In this document: positions 50,141 through 63,062 of the stretch, piece after piece | Layout of the letters: each line of letters opens with the position of its first letter | Position numbering within the stretch: position 1 is the first letter of the stretch | Assembly (NCBI RefSeq): GCF_020536995.1 | Contig: NC_068365.1 | Coordinates: 40,827,947 to 40,891,946, forward strand | From: Dreissena polymorpha | Lineage: Eukaryota; Mollusca; Bivalvia; Myida; Dreissenidae | DNA length: 64,000 nucleotides | Reading direction: 5' to 3' | Made by a program: the position numbers and the translations under genes | Notes under the pieces: generated by a model | Told to the model about the DNA's origin: nothing | Databases searched by the model: none | The model's input: only the letters and a program-made list of their open reading frames with translations

Positions 50141-50221
50141 ATATATTTGCATATTCACATGATAGTATTTGACAAGTTTTGTCAAATTGGATTCCAAGAG
50201 GAACTAGTAAGGAACTAATTT

Positions 50222-50620
50222 AGAAAACCTACGACCATAACATTATTTAACGATATTATTAAAGTAGCCTCAGTTTCCATTAGAAATAGATTTAATCCAG
50301 TGCTTGATATTTAAATCTCCAACGATCAAACTGGTTTCATTGAAGGTCGATTTATTGGCAAAACACTAGATTACTTTACAGTGTGTTGATATAACGAAGT
50401 TTATAATTACCTAGGTAACTTATGACAATCGATTTTAAAAAGCATTCAATGCATAGTCTTTCCACTTTACAAAAACAACTTTCAGCGAGTGTGTTTTGTT
50501 TAATTTCGGACCCATGATACTTAAAGGGTTATCTATATACTTATATAACAGTTATTTTACAAATTTTCTTGTTTTTAACTGGTGCCTGGAACGACGTGAA
50601 TCGGAACAATAAAATCTGTC
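50222..50620 (+). pseudogene. Decayed LINE reverse transcriptase fragment
   Basis: Translation in shifting plus frames gives recognisable RT pieces: SVSIRNRFNPVLDI, ISNDQTGFIEGRFIGKT and a remnant of the catalytic-block word (IDFKKAFD-like), with several stops and shifts. It belongs to a LINE of the same broad class as that at 20210 but is much older, and both ends are missing. Confidence 0.7.
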
Positions 50621-50959
50621 TCAAACGTCGATTGATTTATTTCACAGATTAAAAAGAATACATATTAACTTTTGGAGTCATATTAAAAAGCAAGTCGGTG
50701 CTAAATGCCGTGTTTGCGTTTTTTAAATGTGTGCAACGGCAACTTTCCTTTATGATTATATTTAAAAAAAAATACGTAATCAGGATGCTTTTTTTTTCAA
50801 AGCAACACTCAAACAGCGTGCATAAAATATATTTGTCAAAGATAAAATTAATCGTAAACATGTTCTTATCCACGGTTTCTTTTTCGAGTGTCTATTTTCG
50901 TAGTAGGGGTAGCACGGTCGGGTTTCCAGTCTGCAAATTTAATCAAACAAAAAAATTGA

Positions 50960-51215
50960 GCCGTTCTTTGCGAAAATAGGGTTAATGCATGTGCGTAAAG
51001 TGTCGTCCCAGATTAGCCTGTGAAGTCCTCACAGGCTAATCAGGAACGACACGTTCCGCCTAAAATGGATTTGTGCAAAGAAGATACTTTATGTTAACGA
51101 AAAATCCCATAAAATCGGAAAGTGTCGTCCCAGATTAGCCTGTGCGGACTGCACAGAATAATCTGGGACGACACTTTACGCACATTCTTTAAATTCCCTT
51201 TTAAAAGAGCATGGT
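50960..51215. mobile_element. Fold-back MITE, second full copy
   Basis: The inverted ends are ttctttgcgaaaatagggtt and aaattcccttttaaaagagc. Inside, gtgtcgtcccagattagcct and tgtgcggactgcacag form two hairpins. It belongs to the family at 49891. Confidence 0.85.
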
Positions 51216-51489
51216 CCGCCCATATATTGTTTTCTGCTGAAAGTACCTAAATCAGCTTTAATCCATGTTTAAATGAATAAAATCGATACATTTTGTAGAA
51301 ACAAAAGGTTCGCCTAGCAAAAGTTGCCTATAAACACCACAATGAGCCAGCGGTGGGTTCCAACAAATTAGTGTCGATAGGTTCGCACATGATGTCTTCA
51401 TAGTTTACTCAAGTCTTCCACCTATTCCGGAATAGCTCAAACAATGCATATCCAATATTATCGGCGGTGTTTATAAAAACTTCAATTTA

Positions 51490-51660
51490 CATGTCTTTTG
51501 TTCGAACTGTTTCCGAAAGGTTTTCTCAAACCAACAACAACGCATAGTGTCTCCTCACCTATTTCCTGAACACCCCCTGAACGTCGATAATCCAAACTGC
51601 GTAGGATAATTCAAACTGAAGACAAAAATGGCGACATAAATAAAGACTCTAGTCATTTAT
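51490..51660 (+). pseudogene. Decayed copy of the last exon of the 63062 gene, inverted
   Basis: On the plus strand, caccccctgaacgtcgataa then tccaaactg matches the end of the minus-strand exon at 54377-54561 (caccccctgtacgtcgataa, tccaaactg). The match continues past the stop (ataattcaaactgaag against ataattcaaactaaag) and, more weakly, upstream around ttgttcgaactgttt. The acidic middle is lost. It is an inverted partial duplicate of the neighbouring gene, no longer coding. Confidence 0.65.
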
Positions 51661-51669
51661 TTCTAAGAA

Positions 51670-52750
51670 CACGTTTATTAAAGTTTAGTTGTGACATAAT
51701 AAACGTTTCTTTTTTTTTATAAAATTTTATTTGCCGGATACATTGCGCTAATAAACCCATAGCAATTTAAAACAATTACGTCGAAATAAAATGAATGTGT
51801 TTGAAAATCTGGAAAAAGTGAATGAAATTGTCGAAAGTCTTAGGCCAAAAACAATTTTAATCGAATGTTTTCAATGTTTTAATGCTTGGACTTATATATT
51901 AGCCTTTCATATATGTATGTAAAAGAAAATGATTGGGGAAAATGCTCGAAAACACAATATATTCGTATTTGTTTGGGACAAGAATATACAAATAAGATAA
52001 TGACCTAACTAGTGTATGGATAATTCCAAACTAAAATAAGGAATTCGATGGATAATGACCAAACTGCCAGATTACTTTATGTAAAGATCTATGTAAAATG
52101 AACACTCTTGCAAAATATTTTGATATTTATTTTATTGCTGACAACAAAAGCATTTAGAACATTGTTTAACAATTATCATACAAAATTATTTTGTTATCTT
52201 TTCATGTAAAACTTGTTTTTTCTTCTTCTTCGTCTTGAAATGACAACTCAAATTCTTCGTCATGCCGATCGATCTCCATTCCCGTCAAAGGAGTTGTACT
52301 AAAAATTGAATATGGCATAAAACTGTATTCAAATGTTGAAAATAAATAAGCATTTTCATACGAATGCCTCTATCAGTCTGGTCCTACCACGTAGCGAAAT
52401 AAAGCCAATACTATGCGCCCAAGCCCCGGCTCTAAAACTATTTGCCACCACTGGCACCAGTTTAAAGGAAAGAATCGACGGTATTTCCCTATATAATGAA
52501 ATATCAAATATTCAAAAATACAAAAAGTCCAAATTTTGTTAACATGCAATCGGAAGGAAAAATACGTAATTAATGAAATCGGAACGAAAAATTGTCCTCA
52601 AACAGTATTCCCACCAAGCTTTCAATAGAGTTCAAAGTCATTTCATATAGAACTCACAAGCTTTCTATGCTAAAATACCGTTAAAGTCGTTTATCGTCAG
52701 TAAGCATGCGCATAGCGGGGTACTGTACAATTAACTCGTAATTATTTTAC
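51670..52750. other. AT-rich stretch with one weak exon-like block
   Basis: Little is seen. On the minus strand, 52298 to 52202 follows an acceptor and reads an acidic C-terminus (FELSFQDEEEEKTSFT, stop). Without partner exons this is only a possibility. Confidence 0.3.
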
Positions 52751-52758
52751 TACTTCTT

Positions 52759-52798
52759 CGATTTCCCCGCGCCGGCAAAAAGGGTCACGGGGAAATCG
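52759..52798. other. 11-bp perfect hairpin
   Basis: cgatttccccg pairs with cggggaaatcg around an 18-base GC-rich loop, in AT-rich surroundings. Its role is unknown. Confidence 0.55.
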
Positions 52799-52889
52799 TT
52801 TTATTATTATTAAATTACATAATTTACAAAATATTTTTAATTTATCCAATTTTCAACGCGACATTGACGGTATAACACGTTATGGAATA

Positions 52890-53716
52890 CCGTAGTTACT
52901 CTATGTTTTAGGACACGTAAAAATAATAATTTATTTTCGTGTCCGAAAACTTAGATACGAAAAATATTCACAAAATACAGGTGTCCGAAAACTTAGAGTC
53001 GATAATTGAAGTGTCAGAAAATAGCGTCAATTGTATCAACGACTACCGGTAATAGCACGCGCTTGTAAAATACCATGCCGCAAAGTATAAATTACAGTTA
53101 TATATGTTTGCACTGCAAGGTTGTACTTTGACCAACGTGTTCAAAGATGAGCATGTGATGTACCGATACACGCTAGTATGAACCTGTAATTAACGCAATA
53201 CAAAAGCAAACTATCAATTCTTTGTTTGTTCATTTCCAAAATTTGTTGTCTAACACCTTCCATTGTTCGTGAAACTTGCAATAGGGTGCATCACACTTCG
53301 AAGCGTTTAGTATTTGTCACAGTTATATTACTGAGATGGGGTTGTACCATTGCGGTAGATAATGGAACTGTTAATTGGCACTACCCCTAGTAATTGTCAT
53401 AAAGCTTATGCTATCGGGCGAAACCATTGTTTAATACCGGTTTACAAGGTTATTTACCTAATATGGTCCGTTGTCCTCAGGCATGCACCTGCCATGTTTT
53501 ATGATGTTAATCTGGTTGTAAAACCCCATGATCGAAGTGTCATTATATATCGAAAACAGGACCGAAATTTGGTAAAATAGCGCTGTAAAATATACTGTCC
53601 GAAAACTTAGAGACATTAATTATGGACGAAAACTCGTGTGTCCGAAAATTAAGAGTCACGAAAAATAATTATTTTTGCTTAAAAAGGGGGTGTCCGAAAA
53701 CATAGAGTAATTACGG
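52890..53716. mobile_element. Tc1/mariner-type MITE, about 827 bp
   Basis: The left end ccgtagttactctatgtttt and right end aaaacatagagtaattacgg form a terminal inverted repeat. It is flanked by TA on both sides, the target duplication typical of Tc1/mariner. The subterminal word gtgtccgaaaacttagag is repeated several times in both orientations. No transposase is recognised; a 72-codon frame inside has no known motif. Confidence 0.85.
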
Positions 53717-54376
53717 TATACTAGCCTGTATTCAACCTTGTGGGATATACCTGTCGCGTGCGCGGACTACTTTTTACTTTACCACTGATTGATTTTTCAT
53801 AAGAAATAAAGTCGAGAAAACTTTAGCTTCAAAATTATGAGACCTTCAACCTTTAAATCTAGTCATATGACATAATTTTTCGCCATCCGAATAATGAATC
53901 AGCTGATTGATGGCGTCAAAAAATGACATACTTATTGCGTCATTTCCCCCCCCCCCCCCCAAAAAAAAAATCATTGACGATTTATTATAAACGCGACTTT
54001 ATAATTTATATTTATTTATATATATATGTAATTGAGATTAAAATTTTAACGGATGTTCCTGATATAATTTGGCATAACTCTGTTACAGTTTCATTCGCTA
54101 TTCTGCCAATTAACGTGTAAATAATTCAACACATAGGTCGCATTTCATGAAAATTATCATTTTCCGAAGAAGAATTTAGCGTTTTTATACTACAAAACTA
54201 TTAAATCATTGCAAAACTCAAAACACATGTGTGTGTCAGACATTCATTATCACAAGTGCAGAAAAAGTACGTCCTTATAGTTACTAAATTAGCAGAAATG
54301 ATAAAATAATCATCTACCTTTCAGTTTCAGTTTCAGTCTCGACCGACATTTGTTTCTTTAGTTTGAATTATTCAAC

Positions 54377-57300
54377 TCAGTTTGGATTATCGACGTACAG
54401 GGGGTGCTGAATTGAATTGAGCAGCGTCTTGGCGACCCGTTTGTCACCACCCTCAGCGGCATCAACTTCCTCGTCCTCCTCCTTACGAAGCATGGCCTCA
54501 ACATGCTCGAACACCTTGTTACACAGCTCAAACAAACCGTCTGCTCTCTTCGGGAGGTTATCTACAATGGATTTTAAACGCGTTAACGTTATTTTTAGGA
54601 CATAGTAAGTACAAATGTAGTTATTATTTCTTCTAATTGGTGGAGATAGTTCACCGCGGCAAACATTTACTGCATCTTACAGACAGGCGGAATGCAGAAC
54701 TACCTATATTAAGCCCTAAGTAGCGTTAATTAAGTTCTGCACATAATGGATGCATTCAAATTCAATTGTATCGCAAAACATTATTATTGCAACAGCGGCT
54801 TTTATGGGACTTTGTGGAGCCACTTTGACGTATCGAGGGATTAGTAATCAGCTCCATATGTGACCAAAGCTGGGAAAATCAGTCTTGTGTTAAAAAAATC
54901 ACATTTTTACTTTTTGGCAATTTTGGATTCTCTGAACATTGTAGTTAACAAAAATGATATAGATTTTTTATTTATCACATTCAAAACTTATTTTATGACC
55001 TTCCAAAGTGACCAACCCTACATTTTACCGTCACTAAAAGTTATCATTTAATACAAAAAAACAACGAAAACATTCAAACAACAAGCACATTGTTTTATTA
55101 AAACAATAATCTTTCCTTTAGTCAAATACATAATTATAGTGCAATAAACTGACAACAGCATTATGGACATTTAAAATGTACCATTTGTGTTGCTATGGTA
55201 ACCGATCTACATGTTAATAATCACCAGAGCACACAATCACGCCTTTTATAAATCTATGAATTGTATTTTCAATCAAGTGTTTGTTTAAAGGCAAACACAA
55301 CATTAATTTAACTGTTTTGTAACTAGTTAAACATTAACAATCAATAATTTGTGTGTTCCATGAACAATTTCCTTTTTTTATTCAGTTACATGTGTATTTA
55401 AGTATAATGTAACCTCAAACACAACAGAATGGAAAAACACAGCATTGAAAAGTGTTGGTTGAAAGTACACTTGGATACTAAATGTTTCAGTAAATGAAAT
55501 AATCATTTTTTATCATTATTACTGATAGAGAAAAATAGACAAAATAAACAATAACTTAAACATAAAAATTGTTTGTTTTTGTTACTATGGAAACAATGTA
55601 GCAAACAAGCAATAATATAGGATTTCCATTGTAAAACTTAAATAAATACAATATTCACACTGATTTTTTTTCCAGTTTTTCGGAAAGGCAGTCTGTGTCC
55701 ATAAGGAGAAAACAATTGCATGGTTACATGGAAAAAATGATTTTTGTTTTGTAAATATGAGATATAAAAAACTTGAAAACAAGCTTGTGCAATTAGAACA
55801 AACGTTTGCATTGAACATTTCAAAACCTGTATCAACTGACACATTTAGCAATCGTATACATGTTTTAGCTTTCCTAGGAATAGAGGATTTTTTGCATTGT
55901 TTGGGGGAAAATATATCACCCAATACCTTGGCCAAAATAAACACTGATACATGATGTATGTAATTGTTGTGGCACTATCAGAGAAGATCAGATGCGCATC
56001 TTAATGCATCTTCTTTTTTGGGGGGCACAGTCTGTTTTTTGTTGCTCACCAGTAGCGCGTTTCGGACATGTCAAGTTTTTTATTCATCTATGCGACAGAA
56101 TTCACGAATGTTTTCAAATAAACACCACTGATGGTCCAGATCAAGCCCTTTCGCAAACATTTCTTATGGCAGGTTGTCACAGCTCACATTAAAATTCACT
56201 TTCGAGACCTTCCTGAGAGTGATTCTGACTACTGGTGAGTCACTAAATTCCCTGCATTCCACAACACCGGCATGCTCCGCTGACACATGGAAATTGATGA
56301 AATTTGGTGACATTCTTTATGTGGTGAAACAATGTCGTAAGGTAATCCTTCCTGTCTTAGATAACAACAGGATTGGAAGAGTCCCCCACAAGCTGGGGGA
56401 TGTTGTGGCTCGTCCTTGACGATAACCCCACAGACGCAGCAACATCAGACAACATTTCTGCATTGAAGTTTCTGTTTCAAGATTACCATTTAATTAAGAA
56501 ACAATTGCAAAATATAGTTTTCCTATTATCAAATAATTTTTTTTTTGTTGTAATAAAAAACTACAAAGTTTGAAGGATGATTTTTCATGGGATTTTGTTT
56601 GCCATATCAAGAATTTCATACCAATAAAACAGCTGAAACTATTAAAATGAATATTTATTTTCCTGTTACAAGACATAATTTACCTACACACTATTTTTAA
56701 TTGATTTATGTTTTATTATTTTTCTATTTTATTACATAGCAGAACTATACAACTGGATAGACCTATGGAAATGCAAACAAGGTTTATCAAGAAGGATCAT
56801 GCAGGTCACATACACCATACTGTGATAAGGAATTTACCTCCACTTTGACTTCCAGATGCCAAAGTGCCAATCTGACTGGTGTAAACTTTGTATGTCTTAT
56901 CAACATAAAGCTTAGTGTGATGATTCTGTGTAAACCTGAAATGTTAAAAAATAATTATTAAAAAAGGTCAGGCTACAATTTAGAATATGTATTTAATAGT
57001 AATTGACTGACTTAAAAATGTTGACTCATTTCAATATATTATTTTAAGAGAATTTTCCTTTTGGGATTGATACCAGAGTAATTTTTTTTAAATATTTACT
57101 ACATATCAACATGCTTTACCATTTTGTAATTGCATTACTGCAAACAAATATTTTTAACAACAGGTTTAGCTAAATTAATTTCTCAACATTAAAAAAGCTA
57201 TCAGAAACACAATAACTAAGGGCTTGTTATTACCTACAAGAACTCTTCACAGAAGATACCAGATGACTATGTTGTTTTTATTTTGGCCGCAACAGTTATC

Positions 57301-60300
57301 ACACTGAAAGTGAGCATGATGTTCGCCAAGACCGTATGTGTTCAGGTAGTGGTGAACCTTGCTGACCACAGCATTTACATCTTTACCATGTGACTGGCCT
57401 TCGTCTGCGAGGTAAAACACCTGCTTTCCTGTGAAACAGAAGACCAATAAATAAACCGTAATAACTTACTTGAGATACCCAAATAGTTTTTTTTTCCAAT
57501 TAATTACTAGGTGGTTTGAAACATTTAGATAATGCATGGTTATTGTCTTATCATAAAAGATTGATATTAGACGAGAATGATAACCTCCAGACCACACACG
57601 CACACACACACACACACAACACTAAAAAGTAAATAATCAATTGGTAGTTGATTACATTTAGACTGATTCAGTTTGTGGATAGCAATGATATTAAATTAAT
57701 TCAAATACCAGATCCTTCACAGCTGATTCCATACACCTAACACTTCCTCAGGGTCTTGAAAAATAACTTCCCAACCTGTAGAATATCAAATTATTGGTTA
57801 TTTATCTACATAACACTTTTTTTTATAATAATAATAATTAATTAAATTTGTGCTTAAACATTTTAAAAAGTCAACCTTAAATTTGTTTTGTTTATCAGCT
57901 TCTGCCACATGAAGTTCAGACTTTTCAATAAACGCAGTATCTGATGTTTTTTTTGACAGCTTCTACATCAATATCAATATTAGACTCAATATGGTTTGAC
58001 ACAAGGTTACTTTCATAATCATCTACCACATCAAACAAATCTTGAGTAGCGGGGTGAGAAGTTTCAAAATAAAGTTCATTTACATTCGATAAATCATTTA
58101 AATTTAAAAACGAAGTGTCCTGGTCTTGTGAAATTTCACATGCAATAGTGTTGGTGTTAATAAATTGAGACATGATATTTTAAAGTCAAATTTAAATCTT
58201 CCACCATTTCATGTAAACAATTTAGTTGATATCGTACAGTACGGGTCAAACTTGCGAGTCGCGAAAATTAATCACAAAGCCAAAATACACATATATCTTT
58301 CACTTACCTATTTTAAGCATGTGGATATATCATTTCCGAACCTTCTTCGATTGAAGACATCCATTAGTACACGATGTCATTTTGATTTACAGCGTTGAAT
58401 AGCCATTGAAAATGAACACTACGAGACAGGTTGCGCTTCCTGTGAACTGCTCAAACGAAACAGTGTCTTTCAAGGGGAATAATTTGAATTAAATAAGCGG
58501 ATTACAAACCACCAATTGTGCCAGTGTTTAAAGGACATATTCATGCTATATTGTGGAAATTTTCAAAGCATGCCATAAATTATGAGCCGAGAAATTGTAT
58601 GAAAAAGACGAAATATCCAGCGCATTTTCGTACAAGATTTTTATCTCGCGATTTCCCGACATAAACGTCAGCGTACACAAGACTGATTTTCGCTGACGAC
58701 GTCACATATAATTAAATTATAAAGTGCACATAAAAAGGGGCTATGGGTAGGTAACCCCCAACCAGTTAATGTACCCTCTGTGTTCCCACAAGGCAGAAGG
58801 ATGATCAGGCTCAGGGATTCCTTGTCGGCCATCAGGTATGCGCCTGCAGAAACAAGTAAAATAGTGATAGATATAATAAAAATGATGATACTGATTTAAT
58901 AAGAATAATAGTAATAATAAATAAATTATAGTAAAGTAAAATTAATAAATGAAGATAACACAACTTATGATCGATATTTCTATTTATTTTATTGAAATGT
59001 TTATAAATACATGTATTATGCTAATGAACATTTAAATTTAATCGTTATACAAATGATAATAATACAAACAATCATAATATTAAAAAATAATTGCAATCAG
59101 CTGTTTTATCTTCTTTTTTTATGATTTTATTTTATGTTTTTATATTACATATTATATTGGATACACTCAGAATACAAGCTTCAATCAGTTTTACACTACA
59201 TGAGAGGGAATCCCAAAGCTAAGTACTATGCCGTGGCTTTCCTCCCCTCCTCATCGGCTTCCTGAAACATATGGGAGGCTACTGGCTATTTTAAAAATAA
59301 TAGCTGTTTAATAGGGGGGCAAGTGGTGTAAAAATAAATAATAGCTGTGACATAGTGGAGGCAACTGGCAATTTAAAAAAATAGCTGTGATATAGAGGAG
59401 GCAACTGGTTATTGAAAAAAGAATAGCTGTGATATAGAGGAGGCAACTAGTTATTTAAAAAAGAATAGCTGTAATATAGAGGAAGCAACGGTTTATTGAA
59501 AAAAAATAGCTGTAATATAGAGGAGGCAACTGGTTATTCGAAAAGAATAGCTATAACATAGGAGAGACAACTATATAATTAAAAAGAATAGCTCTAATAT
59601 AGCGGAGGAAACCGGCTTTAAAAAAAAAGAATAGCTTTAACATAGTGGAGACAACTAGTGATTTAAAAAAGAATAGCTGTAATATAGCGGAGACAACTGG
59701 TTATTTAGAACAGAATAGCTGTAATATAGAGGAGGCAACTGGTTATTTAAAAAATAGGTGTAACATAGGGGAGGCAACTAGTTATTTAAAAAAGAATAGC
59801 TGTAATATAGAGGAGGGAACTGGTTATTTAAAAAAAAAAACCACTGTAAGATAAAGGAGGAAACTGGTTATTTTAAAAAGAATAGCAGTAGCATTGAGGG
59901 GGCAGTTGGTTATTTTTGAAAAGAATATCTGTTACAAAGAGAAAGCAACTGGTTATTTTTAAAAAGAATAGCTGTAACAGAAGGGCAGAAAACATGCTGC
60001 GTGTTTGTTGCCGCAAAGGTTAGAAAACTGTTTATTTCGAAAAGAAAGCAGCAACCTAGGCGATATAACATTTTAAGAAAAATACATGCAAGATATAAGT
60101 AAGACACGTGGATGCAAAATATTGAATACATTTGATTATGTTGAAAGTTTATCAACATCCAACGTCATGACAACAGAACATATTGCATAAATGGGTATGT
60201 GGAATGTGACAATATGCAATATCGTTGCATTAAGAAAATTCTAGTCATTTTACTGTTTTAATAATCTCAAATTCAAAGTTATTTTATTTCATAACATTTT

Positions 60301-63062
60301 TAAAGTAATGCAGCCCGGACTTGTCTTATGTATCGACCATGTATTTTCTCGTCTATACAAGAAAAACATTATGTTTTGTTAATGTGCTTATGAACACTTT
60401 CGTATTATTATTTTTCCCTTTTCACGCGATTTATTACACGAATAAGTTTATTGGCTGAGAAACTATAATTCGGGTCTTACCACCAGCTTTCTACCCGCCT
60501 CCATGACATGAGGGCATGCGTTCGCCAGCGCCGAGTCTTCGCCTGGAAATTAACAAACAATATGTATTCAACTATTTGTCGTGTTGCTGTGTTTGATGCT
60601 ATACATAGTTTTCAGTAAACGCGTTATGTACTGGGGCGTAACAATAAATATTCAGAATTGACTAATACGGAAAATATCATTTTTATCCCGATACTAGATG
60701 GTGTTGACTTAATCTACAATTTAATAATATGTGATTGTTTTTTTTATGTTTTTGCGTTGTTATTTGTTTTATGTCTGTATCATTGTTGTTTTTTGTCACG
60801 TCGTTGTATTGGCACTTATTATTTAATCATGCAATAAATTGAAGTATTTTTATACACAAGCAGTGATTTATTGGAAAATTGTCATTATGGCGAACATACC
60901 ATTAACTCCAACTAGCTCTGGTATAATACGCACTATCAACTTTGTCTAATTCCTGAGCCGAATGGATGTTATTTTAACTAATGCTGTATAATATGTACCA
61001 TTAACTTCAACTGAATGTTGGGGAACATTGATGTAAGCGCACTACTATCACCTGAATAATACACATGGTCAGCTCTGAGTGGTTTCATTGTCGCTTTGAT
61101 GAAATCACCAAATCAGCCGCCGTGTTATACGTACCTTCAACTCCGACATATTCGATTGCCGCCTCGATGGAATAAACCTCAGTAAGTCGCAGTGTATAAC
61201 TAACCGTAAACTCCAACTTCTTCGAGAGCCGCCTGTATGTGCTCTCCCGACTGTTCAACCAGTATTTCACCACTCTCGCAATTGGCGTAAAGAGCAGCAA
61301 CTAATTTGAAACATAAACATTAATAAACGTTAACGAATTCAGAGTTTGTAGTGCTTTAAATCTCGTTTAACAGCCTTCGGGTTAAAATAAGACAACACAC
61401 TAGAACGACCACAATGCGACAATTATAAATGAATTTTGTAACCAAAAGTGTTATAATTCCGCATTTTGATTAGTTTAAGCATTTGTTAAGTAAGGGATCT
61501 ACATACGCATATTGGAAAAACATTCGACAAAAAAACTTATTAAACATATCACTTATCGATATTAACTCGATATTTTTTAACGGTATACAACATAACATTA
61601 ATGACATGCAATTAAGCAAACATCTTAATAATTTGTAATCATCAAATGAAGCCATTTGAAACCAACAGCAGCAAAAATGGAGTTTGAAGTTTGTAAAAGC
61701 AATAATATTGGGCTGTTCCTAACACAGAAGAGTAAAGATTTGCAAGCTATGGCTTTATATCAACGGTTTTATGTACAATAACATGGGCGGTTGGTTTAAA
61801 CCAAGACCTAAATTGAGATATCGACTAGTACACTAAATGTTTATAATGATAATGACAAAAGGTGCTTACATTGTTCCATCAAGCCATATGGCCAAACTTG
61901 GCCGTCTGCACCTTCTGGTTTGCGCCCGCCCTTTTTCAGACCTTAAATGCATATTAAATTAAATTAGGCAACTCACCTGTTGGAGACGATAATATGAACA
62001 TGTGCTCGTTTGAGCTGATATGCTACCCATCGACAATACACATGCAAAAGTAAAGTTAGCCAAAAGCAAGAGCTTATTGATATTTTGTGATCTATATTAT
62101 TTTCAAATACGCTGAGAAGACCTACGTGGTAATCATCACGCTGCCAACATCGTTATTATACTAATTACTACACATATTCGGTTTAATTGTTGTACATACT
62201 TCAAATAACATGATTCAGACACTTCATGTGGTACTAATCGCATTTATAATGCTAACAGCAAATAAACACTAATTTTACGAACTGTTTATTGTGTCATTCG
62301 ATTTTTTTTTAACTTTTCCATAACTAATAATTAAGTCATAACTATAACCAATTTTAAGGTCAATTTTAAACAAATTGAGTTTTCTCGTATAAGTGATAAA
62401 ACGCGTTTTAATATGATGCTTTGTGGTTGTTGTTTTTATTTATTTCAAAATCATGAGACTGTACAATCCATGAATAAACAAAGTAAGGTTTAAACTAACA
62501 GCTGTTCTATATATCAATATCTCGCATAGAGTTAAACAATGCAAGTATGTTTGAGTTATTTATTTACAATCATATTCTTCATTAATAAAGTCTTTTTTAC
62601 TAACTCAATAACCCTGTGAAATGAAACATACGAATTTCGGTTATATTTTAACAAAACAAACTGAATACTATTTCATGTGTTCCCGATTGCGTATAATCTC
62701 GATTTAACACAATTTTCCACGCAAATTAAATTTAGAATACTTAATACGCGCAACTAAATATTGATTCTAAAGTCACTTAATTATGCCAATAAAGTGTCAA
62801 AATGTAAATTTAAACTATTAAAATATAATATAATATCATAAAATGCATTTGTTATTACGAACCCATTTAGTTCAATTACAATTAACATCAGCTTAGTGGT
62901 TAAGTTTTAAATAATTAATACAAGCTAAAGCAACGTACCATGCTCAGCAAGTTTCTCCAGAATTCGTTCTCTCCGCAGATTTTGTGCGGGCTCTTCCGCG
63001 AGCTTGCATTCCGCAAGGACAGCGAATAGAGCGAGTTCCAAACCCGCCAGAGTAATCTTCAT
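54377..63062 (-). CDS. Small secreted helical protein, 173 aa in the preferred model
   Basis: Exons on the minus strand: 62939-63062, 61205-61300, 60495-60542, 58775-58843, 54377-54561. They join in phase to 522 nt including the stop. Exon 1 holds the signal peptide (MKITLAGLELALFAVLA) and a charged helix (RRERILEKLAEH). The middle exons read VAALYANCESGEILVEQ, EDSALANACPHVMEAG and AYLMADKESLSLIILLPCG. The last has LFELCNKVFEHVEAMLRKE, an acidic run and RVAKTLLNSIQHPLYVD. Four Cys lie after the signal region. Exon 3 also has a stronger donor at 60480 (after ...GRKLV); that form leads to a 35-nt block at 59227-59261 (EADEEGRKATA) which cannot be joined onward without a stop. The family is not recognised. 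Confidence 0.65.
56170..58173 (-). pseudogene. Transposase-like gene nested in an intron, fragmentary
   Basis: Blocks in order on the minus strand: an acidic N-terminus from 58173 (MSQFINTNTIACEISQDQD...), a core at 57428-57247 (VFYLADEGQSHGKDVN; YLNTYGLGEHHAHFQCDN; CCGQNKNN), a short block near 56930-56840 (LYVDKTYKVYTSQIGTL) and a C-terminal block near 56290-56175 (VSAEHAGVVECREFSDSPVV). The HxHxDNCxGQNKNN-like core and the HPGVVFVREFSDS-like end match a family of transposase-like proteins common in invertebrates, possibly DDE enzymes. The middle of the protein is not found, so the gene is probably broken. It lies in the last intron of the 63062 gene, same strand. Confidence 0.6.
57590..57621. 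repeat. (CA)n microsatellite
   Basis: A run of about 14 CA dinucleotides with one interruption. Confidence 0.95.
59268..59960. repeat. 42-bp minisatellite, about 16 copies
   Basis: The unit is approximately aatagctgtaatatagagga, ggcaactggttatttaaaaa, ag. Copies vary by A-run length and substitutions. It lies in an intron of the 63062 gene, next to the 59227-59261 exon-like block. Confidence 0.93.
60890..61200 (-). repeat. Degenerate tandem copies of the exon 2 end
   Basis: Near 61134-61190 the minus strand reads YSIEAAIEYVGVE before a gtacgt donor, closely like the end of exon 2 (HIQAALEEVGVY, gttagt donor). Weaker copies of the caactccaac-type motif lie near 60998 and 60895. They are decayed duplicates of the 3' half of exon 2 with its donor. 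Confidence 0.6.

Noticed and set aside
52202-52298. Possible minus-strand terminal exon with acidic end
   Set aside because: No partner exon or recognised family; kept only as a remark in the stretch entry.
54417-54605. Plus-strand Ser-rich frame of 62 codons
   Set aside because: Antisense of the last exon of the 63062 gene.
61966-62012. Minus-strand 46-nt block with acceptor and gtgagt donor between exons 1 and 2 of the 63062 gene
   Set aside because: Including it breaks the reading frame of exon 2, so it was left out of the model.
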